DNA from: Acytostelium subglobosum LB1
Lineage: Eukaryota; Evosea; Eumycetozoa; Acytosteliales; Acytosteliaceae
Assembly (NCBI RefSeq): GCF_000787575.1
Contig: NW_012236504.1
Location: 310,001-374,000 of the forward strand
DNA: 64,000 nt
Reading direction: 5' to 3'
Of the stretch, positions 34,549 to 45,894 are shown piece by piece. The notes beneath the pieces are model-generated. The model was not told where the DNA came from. It saw only the letters and a program-made list of their open reading frames with translations, and made no database searches. A program made the translations under genes and the position numbers. Numbering within the stretch: the stretch's first letter is position 1; each line of letters starts with the position of its first letter.

Positions 34549-34957
34549 GATATCGGACACTGTTTTGAAAGAGTGTGAGAGTTGTCGATGTAGACGAAAG
34601 GATGTCGCGTGTTTCAATGACAAGTATGTCAAAGGTGTTCGCACTTCAAAGCTCAAGTAATATTGATTGGTTGGTATCATCATTGATAGATTGGATTGAT
34701 ATGTTTTGTTTGATTGATTGATTGATTGAGTGGATGGAATAGAAGAACAAGAAGAAAAGAAAGAAATGAACAATCACCTTTAAGTTTGGGTTGTATTGTA
34801 TTATTGTCTTCTTTGGTGGCGGCTACTTTGAGTGTAGTTGTTGTGTTTAATAAATAATTGTTTGAATGGTTTGATTGATGGTGAAAAGTACACTAATTAT
34901 ATATGATTGATCCACAGACACCTTGACGAAAGTTGGGAACCAACCATACCATACTAG
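34549..34957 (+). CDS. Candidate 3' exons of a small Cys-containing protein
   Basis: Two exons are supported. The first is 34549-34623, preceded by CCTTTTTCCACAG and ended by GTATGT. The second is 34918-34957, preceded by TGATCCACAG and ending in TAG. Joined, they read ISDTVLKECESCRCRRKD and VACFNDK|HLDESWEPTIPY. This is complex, non-repetitive sequence inside an otherwise repetitive spacer, with phases that match. The first exon needs two bases from an upstream exon. An ATG at about 34438 opens MVWKRRRSESVGVGE and could be spliced with a weak GTGTGA donor, but this is uncertain. I recognise no family; the C-x2-C-x-C...C spacing is not a CHCH twin pattern. The intron is a TGAT-rich 294 nt. 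Confidence 0.42.
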
Positions 34958-35624
34958 ACCAAACCATACGATACCATACGATAAAGGTTGATTGTTAAGA
35001 AGAAAAAGGAGAAGAAGTAGAAAGAATATTGACTGGCTGTCTATCTACCTACTATTCATGAACTACCTTTCGATGAACAACTCACTATCTTGTCGATTTG
35101 ACCACAAACAAAGTGGAAAGTAGTGTGTGTGAGAGGTCAATGTCGAAATAAATTCATTGAACGATTACCAATGTCTTGAAGTTTGTTAGTTGATTATTGA
35201 CCCATGTGAGTTAATGGATGGCTATAGTCAATGGCATCATACATACATGACCTCTAGAGGTCAACCTATTGTACAACTTGTCAACTCGACATATACCAGA
35301 TCGATCGTAGAAGAAACAATAACAACGATCTTTCCATCTATCTCGATGACTCATTATTGTAGTGATGCCGATGAAGTGACGCGTGCCAATAGTCCAACTT
35401 GGATCATGGTTGGATGGATTAATAGGCTGGCCTGGTAATTGACAGACTTTGAATGAATGGATGCCACAATGGCAATTGAATGAGACTATGAATGTAATGC
35501 TTTGAAATGAACTCGAGTTTATTAGATGATATCCTGTGTCAAATGTTGTTGACCCAGGCATGTCGGAAGAAGTTAAGAAGACGAGGGGAAAAGGAAGGCT
35601 ACTATACTATTATACTATATACTA
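34958..35624. other. Spacer with perfect palindrome TGACCTCTAGAGGTCA
   Basis: A 16-bp perfect palindrome lies at about 35248-35263. A 74-codon + strand frame (ATG 35214 to 35438, MDGYSQWHHTYMTSRGQP...) and an overlapping antisense frame both exist. Neither shows recognisable family features, so no gene is called. Confidence 0.35.
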
Positions 35625-38613
35625 TTAGAGTCTACTACTGCTGCCATGTGATGAGTTTAACAATGACTCTCTACGTATCTTGAGGAATGTGGCAATGGAG
35701 TGTCGCTTCCAGAGTAGGCCGCCTGTGACTAGGGACATGGCCACACAGGCACTGACAACACCAGCAGCCAGTTTGATCTTTTGGATGTTATCACTCGATG
35801 GTACTTTGGGCATACACGACTTCTCACTAGTGACCAACAGACTCATTACAGTATTGGTGCGCTTCAATGACAGACAACTATTGTCCACCTCGGTCACCTC
35901 CTTAGTCTCTGGATTGAACACCTTGACCTGCACCTTTGTAAAGTTGCCCGATGCCGCCTGGTATGACATAAACGACACATCACCCATTGCTGCCAACTTT
36001 GGCAAGTGATTGATATTGAGTGTGATCGAGAGTATACCATTCAATCTCAACAATCCAAGTATATTAACTAATATATTGTTGATGTAAGTGTAAGTATGAT
36101 GGATGGATGTGTCAGAAGATGATTGATTACTTACGTGATATGTTAAGATTGAGATTGAGTAGGTCTTCAAGATCAATGAATATGGAGGTCAGGGAATTGA
36201 TTGTTTGGTTTAGGTTGCCAGTGATGTGGAGTAGGGATGTGGAGAGGAGTGAGCCAAGGACACCGGCTTCATGTAGTATGTCACCGTTGATAATACCATG
36301 ACCTTGGAGTAATCCACCATTCAAAAGGAATGCTGTCTTGTTCTGATCCAATGTTATTGTTGAGTTTGCCAACGACACAATACCATCAGTCAACTTGAAC
36401 AAACTTGATGTCAAGTTGGAGCTCAACAATTTAAGTTCTCCACTATTAACAAATTCCTGGATTATCAATAAATGTTAATAAATGTTAATCAATCAATCAA
36501 TCAACTGCATTCAATCAATCATACTTACATGTATAAAGTGAGAGGTGTTGTTGCCAAATAACCATGATCCGAGATTGTTGATTGAGTTGTCCTTTGAGTC
36601 GGTGAGGATGTTGGCATTGATGTTGACTTGTCCTGATCCATGATTGGTGAATATACTGCCACCATTAAGTGACAGGATACCATTGACCGAGAGCAAATCA
36701 CTATTGTTGAAAAGACTCGAACGGATGTTGAGTGCACCTTGGATGTCCACATCACCAGATGCCGCGTGTCCAGCGGAGAAGGCCAGATTGAGATTGCCCA
36801 ACACTGATACCTTGGACTTGTTATCGACCAACAACATTGAGTTCTCTTTGATGTTGATATCACCAAGCATTGACTTGACACCGGATAATAGTTTGAGCAT
36901 ACTTGATGCGGACTGAATGCTGGTGCCACTGTCCAACAGGAAGGCACCATCAATGGCCACTTCTGATCCATTCTCCATGTTCATCATGCTAGTGTCGGTC
37001 ATGTTCATAAGATCTTGACATGTAGCAATGAGCTTGCCACCATTGAGATGTAGACGAGCTGTTGAGAATAAACTGAATGATCCACTGTTGATGTTTGTTG
37101 TTGAGTTGGTCATATTCAGTCTGCCACCAACACTGAGTATTCCATTGCCAGTGTTTGACTTGAGGAATCCATTGGTCAAATCAAACGTGGACAATGCATC
37201 CAAGAACATTGATTGAATGGACAATGATGTACCATCAAACATATTATGTGAGTTGGAATTGTAGGCCTTGGCATTCAAATTGCCATTCCTAAATACAATT
37301 GATCCCTTTATGATTGATTGATTGAATGATTAGTGATTGATTGATTGGAATTATTCCAAAGATATACTACTTACATCATCATTGTCTACACCACTTGTGT
37401 TTAGATCACCTTCGGAGTAGAGGGTGGACTTGGAGGTCACTTTGAATGTGTCGTTGGAAGTGATCAATCCAAAGTTGGCAAATTGTGACTTGTTGGATAG
37501 GACTGATGGATTGGTGGTCGTGAGTGTTGAATCACGATCAATCGTGATCTGACCTCGATTGGATGTAAAGAACGGGATGGTAAACATCGATGCACTGTTG
37601 ATGAACAGTCTTCCATTGTTGGCAAGGTTGACATTTGAATTGATGTTGGTGTTGGCGTTGATATTCATTATTCCCTCATTGCGTAGATTCTTTGTGTTGA
37701 TGGTCGTTCGATTGAACACCGAGAAGAATGAGCCGGCGCGGAAGAATATGTCGTTGGCAATGTCAATCTTGGTCTGCTGGATGGCGTTGATCGATCCATA
37801 CACGTTGAGTCGATTGGATGTCAGACAGGTGCCGCCCGAGCACTTGAGTATCATCGTGGACTTGTTGCCAACTGTGATGTTTGACCTAACATTGACTGAT
37901 TTCTCAATATCAACATAGAGTGTTGTGTTTCCAATCGGTTCGCCCGAGGACAGATCCGGGTCCATGTACTCCTGCTCCTCTGGCGTGAGGTTTGGGGTCG
38001 AGTAGGTCTTGGTTGTGGTCCGCGATGGCTTATTGTAGAAGTATGAATAATATGATGACAGATCATCAAAGTTGGAATAATGTGTTCCAGTTGTCGTCGT
38101 TGAAGTCTTTGTCGTTGATGTGGTTGTTGTCGATGGCATTGATCTGGTCGTTGCGCCACTCGTACTGCCGCCACTCGATCCAAAATTGAACGGCCAGAAC
38201 GACTTCATGAATGAGTCCTCCCAGCCGGCGCCGGCCGATCCGCCCGAGGTGGTGGTGGTCGTGGAGCGAGTTTCGGTCTCGCTAATATAATCGTCGCTGC
38301 TGGTGCTTCTGGTCGCCATTGTGTTGGTGGTGGTCGTTGTCGTTGACGACTTGTAAAATGTGGTCGTCTTGCCATTGGTCACTATCTGTTCTTCTTCCAT
38401 ATCGTCGCCCAAATATAAATCCTGGAAGCCTTCGTCGTCCTCGATCACAACATTGCAGCGCTGTACGCCGTTTGGTGACTTGATATTATACATTCCATAC
38501 ATGCTGTTCTTGAATGTACCACAATCTGAATAGTCCAATGACATCGCACCAATCACCAACATTGTCCACAGCAATCCAACAATCTTAATATAATTTATAG
38601 TATTATTATTCAT
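35625..38613 (-). CDS. Large type I surface protein with solenoid-like Asn/Gly/Leu repeats
   Basis: Four exons (38613-37375, 37305-36529, 36456-36135, 36067-35625) join in frame to 926 residues. The start was set at ATG 38613, giving a signal peptide (NYIKIVGLLWTMLVIGAMS). Residues about 20-200 include Ser/Thr-rich linkers with poly-Thr. From about residue 215 to 790 the chain is a repeating pattern of short strands, such as LRNEGIMNINANTNINSNV, NNGRLFINSASMFTI, NRGQITI and GSGQVNINANI. These recur about every 20-24 residues and suggest a right-handed beta-helix, as in bacterial adhesins. Many N-x-S/T sequons are present. One membrane helix (IKLAAGVVSACVAMSLVTGG, about 876-896) and a basic Ser-rich tail end it. 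A role in adhesion or matrix is inferred. I know no named family. Confidence 0.78.
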
Positions 38614-39994
38614 CTTTCCAGTTGGCAAATTATTATTGTTGTTGATGTTGATGTGCCAAGATGTTGTTTGTTATGTGGGATGGATTGAATGTGTTTGATT
38701 GGAATGGATTGGAATGGTCTGACTTTGATTGATTGACTGATTGTGTGTGTAGAAGAGATAAGTCTGGAAAGTTGGACGTTGGTTTGGGATGTGTATATAA
38801 ATAAAGTTGGTGAGATGATGGATGTTTGGTTGAATTCAAACTTGGAGGAGGAGACAGGAAGAGGAGACAGGAGGGAGGGAGGAAGGAGCATGGTACCATG
38901 CTCAGTCAACCCAACGTTGTTAAGCAAAGCCATCTCTCACACCAACAATTATAATCACAGCCATCAAACACAGGTGGATTGATTGATTGATTGATGGATG
39001 GAGCAGGAACTAAAATAGATCAAACTACACCACTGGCGAGACGCGTTGAGTATAGTTAAGGGTGGATGGATGTTGTTATACATGGCGTTGTTGTTCGGTG
39101 CGTACGTTAGATCAGTCTGGCGATAATAATGTTTGGTTGGACTGCAGTATGTTCATCAACAACAACAACAACAACATTGTGATGCGATACGATTACGATT
39201 GTCGTATATTCCATTCATTCATTCATTCTTGTTGTATTGTACTACTATTACCACTACTACTGTTGCCGTTGTGACCATCGGGCATTGATTGATTGAGTGA
39301 GAGTGAGTGAGGAATCTATTAATACCGAAGCAGAGAGTGAAGAGTGATGCCCGATCACTGGTGATTGAGGTGGTTGTTTGGTAGATGGCATGGACATTGG
39401 AATTCATGGTGGTGAAGTGATTGTGACCTTGTATGGTTAGTAAGGGGTGTTTGTATGTCTGTTGGAGATCACGTGATAATAGACAGGGACATCTATATGA
39501 AAGGACATGCGTGTAGCGTCGCTCTATTGGTTGATGGGAATGTGTGTGTATGAGTGTGTATGATTGATTGATCAGATGGTGTGAAGTGGAATGTGTGTGT
39601 GTGCGTCGTTGAAAGATAGTAATGTTAAGGATTGATATATGTTTAACATTCAACCATGAACATGATCAATGTTGTTGGTTGACCTAGAGTGTAGTATGTA
39701 TGTTAATCAAACACATAAACTCACATACACACTTATGAATAAGAAACGAGCACTAAGAGTGTGATCACATGATCAGTGGGTGTTAGTGAGTGGGTGTGAG
39801 TTATAACAATCAATCAATTATTTAAACACAATTATAAATATCCATATATAGTTGTGATTGAATGTATATATGTTTGGTCACTATGACACTTGAACTTGGA
39901 TGCCAGGCAATGCCTTTGAATGGCAAGTCTTTAATCCAATTGCAGGAATGGACTGTTATTGGATCATTCATTTATTCATTGCCAATGCCAGCCA
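38614..39994. other. 1.4-kb spacer, no gene seen
   Basis: This is the promoter of the surface-protein gene and 3' flank of LAS1. It holds TGAT/TGAG/TGTG-rich simple sequence (38975-39000, 39285-39320, 39540-39605), an AAC run at about 39156-39175 and CACGTGA at about 39470-39476. No coding sequence was recognised on either strand. Confidence 0.4.
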
Positions 39995-41647
39995 TTACTT
40001 CCAAAAGGCAAGGTTGGCTACCTTTCCAACAACTGACTTCTCCTTCTTGTTTCGCTTTGTTGTTGTTGTTGAAGATGATCCTGGATGAGCATCAACATCG
40101 ATTATTGATTGTTGTTGGTTGACTGGTGGAGCATGAACAACCTTTTGCTTCTTTTGTTTGATTGATTGATCGCCATCACCAATCTCACGCTTGCTTCCAA
40201 CCTGAGTATCAGTTGTTGACGATGATGTCTGTGACTTGTTGATTATATTGCGCACCTTGTCGATCCATTGTTGTTTGATCTCTGGACATTCATTGATTGA
40301 CTTTAAACTGTTTGTGTCTTGCTCGACCAACGACGCCGTGCCACTGTCAAGAGTGACGGGCAGGTCAAGCTTGTTGGACCCACTGGTGGTTGACACAATA
40401 GGCGCGACACCGATTGGACATGGCGTCCACCATTCGATAGGTCTCCACTTGCCATGTTCGCTCGCCATGTTGTACTGTGTAGCTGGGTCAACTGCTGCCG
40501 AACCACCTTTACTCCGCAGTGATTGTTGGTCCTTCTTGGTGAGCATGGGCGCCACAGTCTCCAGTACAGCCGTGGCGATCTGTGAGCTACTCACCAAGCA
40601 TCGCTCAAAGATGAAGCGGTAGGGCAGCTCCATATTGAGTGTCTCCTTGGTCTGTGAGGTGAAGTTGTACTTGCGCGTCAACAACATGAGCCAACCAGCA
40701 AGCAATCGCTTGGACGTCAGTGCAATCTTGTTCGCGCCAGTGATTCGGTCCACGAGCAGGTAGAACAAGATGATAAAGAAGTGGGGGTAGGTCTCGTGAA
40801 GCTCTTTCAGGAGGGTCCTCCACTTCTTGTCGATGAGGAATGGCACGGTGTAGTCGCCCTTTTGCAAAGGAGTATATGATTGTGCGCTGGGCACGAGAAA
40901 TCCGTCGTCGACCAGCATTGGCACAAGGATGCCCTCGAGCTGACCAGCCGAGATCAGGTCTTTGATAGTGGCGACCGTCGTCCTCACATTGTCGGCGAGC
41001 CAATCCTTGATCTTTGTATTCTTGGCCGTGGAGTTCTTGTTCGTGCCAGAGCCCATGCCCAACTCATTGACAGTATGATCGAATTGTTTGGAGTATGTGT
41101 CCAGTATGCGTTTGAGGTTGGTACGTTGTCCATTGAACAATGTGAGTTGTGACTGCCAATAATGATCGTCTAGCCAAGTAAGTGCCGTGCGTGCAATCGT
41201 GCACAACACACGGATTGAAGGCAATGAAGAGTGTGCAGCCTCATGTCTAATGTCAACAAAGTGCATTGGTAAGTTCATCTGAGCAGCAATAGCAAACATT
41301 GACCTATTATTCATCGTTCTATTCTGTGGCGCTCTATGTTGATGTGATTCAATCACACCATTCACCAATCTATTGATTGCCATTCCAAGTGCCAATGCTC
41401 TCATATTCTCTGACACTGATGTTGTTGTGGTATTTGTTGTTGGTGTCGACGCGAGTAGTTCTACCAATGATGAAGTGGCCTCGACAGCCATTGGTAACTT
41501 GCCCCTACTCTTCCATGCTGCTATTCGTTTGATCGCTGCAGTTTGAGCGGTCTGATCATTTGAGTAGAGTGCATTGTATATCTCTGTCCACTCATCCCAA
41601 TCGAACCATACAACGACATTCTTTGCCAACTGTCCACCAATGTCCAT
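39995..41647 (-). CDS. las1: LAS1-like pre-rRNA endonuclease
   Basis: This is a single exon of 550 residues from ATG 41647. The start MDIGGQLAKNVVVWFDWDEW with WTEIYNALYS, IKRIAAWKSRGKLPMAVEAT and LALGMAINRLVNGV is the LAS1 domain. The HEPN nuclease motif R-x4-H is intact as RHEAAH (about residues 134-139), inside MHFVDIRHEAAHSSLPSIRVL. LAS1 cleaves ITS2 in pre-60S particles together with the Grc3/NOL9 kinase, in the nucleolus. The C-terminus holds basic stretches (GSKREIGDGDQSIKQKKQK) typical of nuclear localisation. An upstream TTG-initiated extension of 14 codons was rejected in favour of the ATG. The region between about residues 210 and 440 is the less conserved helical part. Confidence 0.88.
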   Translation of the reverse strand: MDIGGQLAKNVVVWFDWDEWTEIYNALYSNDQTAQTAAIKRIAAWKSRGKLPMAVEATSSLVELLASTPTTNTTTTSVSENMRALALGMAINRLVNGVIESHQHRAPQNRTMNNRSMFAIAAQMNLPMHFVDIRHEAAHSSLPSIRVLCTIARTALTWLDDHYWQSQLTLFNGQRTNLKRILDTYSKQFDHTVNELGMGSGTNKNSTAKNTKIKDWLADNVRTTVATIKDLISAGQLEGILVPMLVDDGFLVPSAQSYTPLQKGDYTVPFLIDKKWRTLLKELHETYPHFFIILFYLLVDRITGANKIALTSKRLLAGWLMLLTRKYNFTSQTKETLNMELPYRFIFERCLVSSSQIATAVLETVAPMLTKKDQQSLRSKGGSAAVDPATQYNMASEHGKWRPIEWWTPCPIGVAPIVSTTSGSNKLDLPVTLDSGTASLVEQDTNSLKSINECPEIKQQWIDKVRNIINKSQTSSSTTDTQVGSKREIGDGDQSIKQKKQKVVHAPPVNQQQSIIDVDAHPGSSSTTTTKRNKKEKSVVGKVANLAFWK

Positions 41648-41845
41648 TATCTCTTTGTCAATGTATCTGTTGTGTGGACTTGGCTCCAAAGAAGAAGAAT
41701 GAAAAAACGAAGAGAGGGAGCCCTTCCCTTATTTCCAATTTCTCAAAGTCGATTGACCTATCAATGTTGGGAACAAGGTTGATGATACAATAAATAGTTA
41801 TAAATGTATTATATTATAATAACGATGATGGAGTAGGAGAGATAT

Positions 41846-44392
41846 TTAATCCTCTCTTCTGGTTTCGTACAGGTCACCATAGAACTCGATACCTGATATA
41901 GATAGGAAGTTGTGATTGGTCGAGTTTCTGCCTGTTTGTAGGATTCTAAAATGTCGGTATGCTTGTGTACAATTATCAATTGGCCATGTCCATGTGCTGT
42001 AATTGCCATTCAATGAACAATCATTACTATGCCTTGAGAGAATTGTCCAACTCTACATTGATCAAATGTTAGTGAATTGAATGAATGAGTGTGCGGACTT
42101 GATGCATCACTTACCTTGCTGTCCATCGATCCTTGCAATGTCCAATTCCTCAAACAATCAGCCTTGCTGTTACCTCCATGGCGAAGACTATAGAATGTAG
42201 GTACCATGGTACGACTTGATCCAAGATTGATCGATACCCATGATGCAGGTACATCCCTATTCATCCAAAGTCAAGTCAGTATGTGTATGAGTATGAAGCC
42301 AAATGATGACGGAATGGGATACTTACATTGTCCAACATTCAGTAGGTGTACGTCCAACTATATCAGTGACATTGCCCTTTTCGATTGATGAGAATGTAAC
42401 ACGTACACGACCTCTGATGGCTGGGTTTGACCATTCTTCCTTGAGTCCATTGGTTCCAATGTAATAGAACACACCACCTGCCACTGCATCAGTCTTGGGG
42501 TTGTACTCCAGTGAGATTGCGTACGGCGCACGCGGTGTCCTTCTGATCAACGCCAGATTGTCAACAACATCAGTGGGCTCCTGCGCCACTGAAAGCGAGG
42601 AGGACGACGATGAAGACGATGACGATGTCGATGGATTGGTCACCTGCAGTGAGGGCGTTGGCGAGTTGGTCGGGGCACCGCCGGGTGTACCCGTCTGCAC
42701 GACGTTGGTCGATGATGACGACGGTGACTTGGAGTTGGACGGCGCGCTTGACAGGTTGCCATTGGCCTCCTTTGGTCCCTCGTGAAGCCGCAGACGAAGC
42801 ATCAGAGCTTCGGTGATGAGTGACTTGGGGATCAATGTGTTCTCCTGCACCTCCTCGAGCTGCTGGTAGTTGAACAGGGGGAAGCGCACACATTCAAACA
42901 GCGAGTCGATGTCCTGCTCGCCGAGCGTGGACTTGTTAGCCTGTATATACTTTACAATGGTCTTGTAGACGACGGCTTCGTTGGAGACGGACAGATTGTT
43001 TTGGCGCATCAATCTGATCATGATAGAGACGGGCAGTGATAGCAGTTCGGGTATCGTGTGGATGGTTGTCGTGTTGAGTGACTTGTCGTGCGAGAGTGAT
43101 GGCGCTGTGATGGACGACGACGAGTTGGACGGCGATGGTGAGCCAAACCTTCCAAAGTTTGAGTGTGATGTGTTGGTTGTCGCGGATATAGACGACGCCG
43201 TCAGGATTGGTATCGATGAGGTTGTGGTGGTAGTCGCGTTGGTTCCAGCTGGTGGCTGCGAGACGGTAGACGACAATGATTCATCGTCGCTCTCGTCGCC
43301 ACTGTCGGTCAATGTGCTGAGATGTTCAGATGAGTTGTTGTTGGACTCGAGATGCTCGGTGGCCGACGAGTCCAACTCGTCAGATAGTGCGCTGCTGCTG
43401 TTGTTGGTGGATACTGTCGAGGGTGGTAGTGGTGGCAGGTGATGTGGATGCAAAGAGTGTTGATGCTGTTGTTGGAGTTGCTGTTGCTGTAGGAAGAGAT
43501 GAGAGTAGTGTGGCTGTATCAGTTGATTAAAGTGCTTGCAGATCACTGTTATACACTTGGTGATCAGGTCTTCAGAGTTGATGTGGATGGCCTTGTTGAG
43601 CATTACGAATGCATTGTCCTTTGTGATTGAGCTCGTGAGTGAGAAGGTCGCGTACTTCTTCAGCCCCTTGATCTGGAAGTTGTTGGACAGCGACAGCAAT
43701 GGCAGCGCGTTCAGCGGTGTCAAGTTGACCCTGCCCTCATACAGATAAGTGACCACCGAGTCAAAGTGTTCAATGAACAATCCTTTCAATTCATAGTTGC
43801 TGTCGTCAATCTTTTCAAAGTATGTAGTTCTCGGTGATGTTAATGATGGTGATGATGATAATGTCGGTTGTTGTTGTTGTTGTTGTTGTTGTTCTGATCC
43901 TTCAATAATATGTTGTTTGACATAATGTCCATTGGTCATGTCAATACTACTGCTGTTGATGTTGTTCTTGTCAAAGAACTCTGAGAAGTACTTTGAGGAG
44001 TAGGCTAGGATGACTCGATGCAGGTGGTACTGCTTGCCCTCTGAGTGTATTGTTAGATCGCTGAACTCTCCAGACTTTAGAAAGGTACCAAAGCCACTTT
44101 GAAACAGAGGTGATTCAAAGTAACTCAATGAACTACTACTACTATTGCCTCCATTACTATAATTTGATCTATGTCCTTTGAATCCACTACTACTACTACT
44201 ATTATTATTATTGTTATTGTTATTGATATTGTTATAACTTAAAGTTGCACTCAACAATGATGTTAATGATGTATTAGTTGTTGTTGTTGTTGTTGTTGTA
44301 GTTGTTGAAGGTATCGTGCTTCCTGTGGCTGTGGATGTAGCTGTCGTTGTATTATTATTATTGTTGTTGTTATCATCTCTACTGGTCTCCAT
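41846..44392 (-). CDS. BTB/BACK protein with C-terminal discoidin-like domain
   Basis: Three exons (44392-42327, 42256-42115, 42052-41846) join in frame to 804 residues. The first 85 residues are Asn/Thr/Ser repeats. A BTB/POZ domain (about 105-250) is shown by SGEFSDLTIHSEGKQYHLHR, VILAYSSKYFSEFF and VTYLYEGRVNL. A BACK domain (about 455-550) has PVSIMIRLMRQNNLSVSNE and ECVRFPLFNYQQLEEV. Ser/Thr linkers separate them. The end (about 625-800) reads FYYIGTNGLKEEWSNPA, DVPASWVSINLGSSRTMVPT, YSLRHGGNSKADCLRNWTLQ and FLSISGIEFYGDL, the pattern of the F5/8C-like jelly roll found after BTB or HECT domains. Likely a CUL3 adaptor; the substrate is unknown. It is divergent from the ankyrin gene at 45058. 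Confidence 0.87.
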
Positions 44393-45057
44393 TGGAAACC
44401 TATATATATCTAAATAGTTTATCTTTTCTCATGTGTGTGTATATGTTGGAGGATTGATTGGATTTGATAGAGTGACTCGTATTCGTAGATGTCAATGTCG
44501 AGTGAATCTGACACACTCACAAACACCCACTCATTCATCTTCATTCATTTGCTTCAACTTTGAGTAACTCAATTAAATATATCGGATCTTGAGATATACT
44601 ATTGTAATACAATTATTTCCTAAATCTGGTATATTTTAGTAAAGGTAAGATTTATATCATAATTTAATATATTTATAAATTAATTATATGACGGTTGGGT
44701 AATTTGGAGGCAAAGTCAGTTTGAACTCTCCATTGCTTTTCGCAACTTGTTCCTTTTGCCAGGGAACTAGTTGCGAATCAAATCGTGTGATCCTCCAATA
44801 CCAAACTATGAAAATTTGATAATTTTCTGTGCAACAAGGTGTTGTTCCCCTATTTTTAACAAAATCACAAGTTTCTCACCAGAAAGTGTGTGTGATGAGT
44901 AGTTGGGGGTTGGAAGATGTCTGGATTGACATAATATGAGTGGATAATTGACAAGTATGTATACATTATTGTTACTAAGAATTTATCATCATTATTAATT
45001 AACTATAACTATAATAATAATATCATACAGATATATAATATATATCACATTATAACA
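44393..45057. promoter_or_regulatory. Divergent promoter with 13-bp imperfect inverted repeat
   Basis: This spacer lies between the BTB and ankyrin gene starts. It contains the arms CGCAACTTGTTCC (44741-44753) and GGAACTAGTTGCG (44763-44775), 12 of 13 complementary, around a 9-base centre. It is the only clear dyad in the spacer and lies about midway between the two starts. AT-rich sequence follows up to the ankyrin start. Confidence 0.5.
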
Positions 45058-45894
45058 ATGAGCAACACAACAACAACAACATTTAACATGACCAACCTAT
45101 ATACTTCTCTGGACCAGTCGGTCCAGACAAATGTTACAGATCAATCAAGACAAACACTTCCAGCTTCAGCTCCAGCTCCAGCTTCAACACAAACACTGTT
45201 TATTGAATCCTATCAAATGGCCGACATACTATTGCAACTGTTTAATAATAAGGAGTTTCAAACAATCGATAACCTTATCAATCAATGTGGATTCAGCGTC
45301 AACGCCCAGAATCAGCAGGGTCTCTCCATTCTCCACTCGTCCGTAATCAACAACAATCTTATCTACTCTCAGTATCTGCTGCTGAAGGGCGCCAACCCCA
45401 ACCTGCAGACCATGGCCCAGGTCACCCCTCTCCACCTTGCCCCAAACCTGGAAATGGCCGGCACACTGATCGCCGCTGGTGCGCACATCAACGTCGTAGA
45501 CGAGGAGGGCGACTCACCGGCCCACTACGCCATCCGCGAGTCGCGTGCTCCCGTCCTGGATCTCCTGCTAAAGTGCGGAGCCAATGCCAACCTGACCAAT
45601 GATGATGGCGAGTCCCTGTTACATCTGGCCGCTGCCCTGGGCGACGAGCAAAGCTGTCGTCTTCTTGTGGATGCTGGTGCGGACCTCAGAAGCATGGATG
45701 GCAGTGGATCAACACCTCTGCTGGAGGCCAAAAACAATGGTCACATGCCAGTTGTGCTGTATCTGAACAACTGTGCCGCTCAGCAAGTGGCCAATCACAA
45801 CAACAATGCTGGCTCGATGTTCCCTTACACTCACTACTCGGACCTGCAAGCCGGTATCCCCAGCGGCGCTGCCTACTCCAACCACTTTTTTTGA
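45058..45894 (+). CDS. Ankyrin-repeat protein
   Basis: This is a single exon of 278 residues. An N-terminal Thr/Gln/Pro-rich part (residues 1-50) is followed by about five ankyrin repeats (about 60-245): GFSVNAQNQQGLSILHSS, GANPNLQTMAQVTPLHLA, GAHINVVDEEGDSPAHYA, GANANLTNDDGESLLHLA and GADLRSMDGSGSTPLLEA. The repeats hold the usual TPLH helix start and GA-x-x-N turn. The tail is Asn/Tyr/Gly rich. No catalytic domain is present, so it is likely a scaffold or binding protein with an unknown partner. It is divergent from the BTB gene, and joint regulation is possible. Confidence 0.88.
   Translation: MSNTTTTTFNMTNLYTSLDQSVQTNVTDQSRQTLPASAPAPASTQTLFIESYQMADILLQLFNNKEFQTIDNLINQCGFSVNAQNQQGLSILHSSVINNNLIYSQYLLLKGANPNLQTMAQVTPLHLAPNLEMAGTLIAAGAHINVVDEEGDSPAHYAIRESRAPVLDLLLKCGANANLTNDDGESLLHLAAALGDEQSCRLLVDAGADLRSMDGSGSTPLLEAKNNGHMPVVLYLNNCAAQQVANHNNNAGSMFPYTHYSDLQAGIPSGAAYSNHFF

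Noticed and set aside
42570-43530. Plus-strand frames opposite the BTB gene
   Set aside because: They are shadows of Ser/Thr-rich coding sequence with Asp/Val-rich products and no domain.
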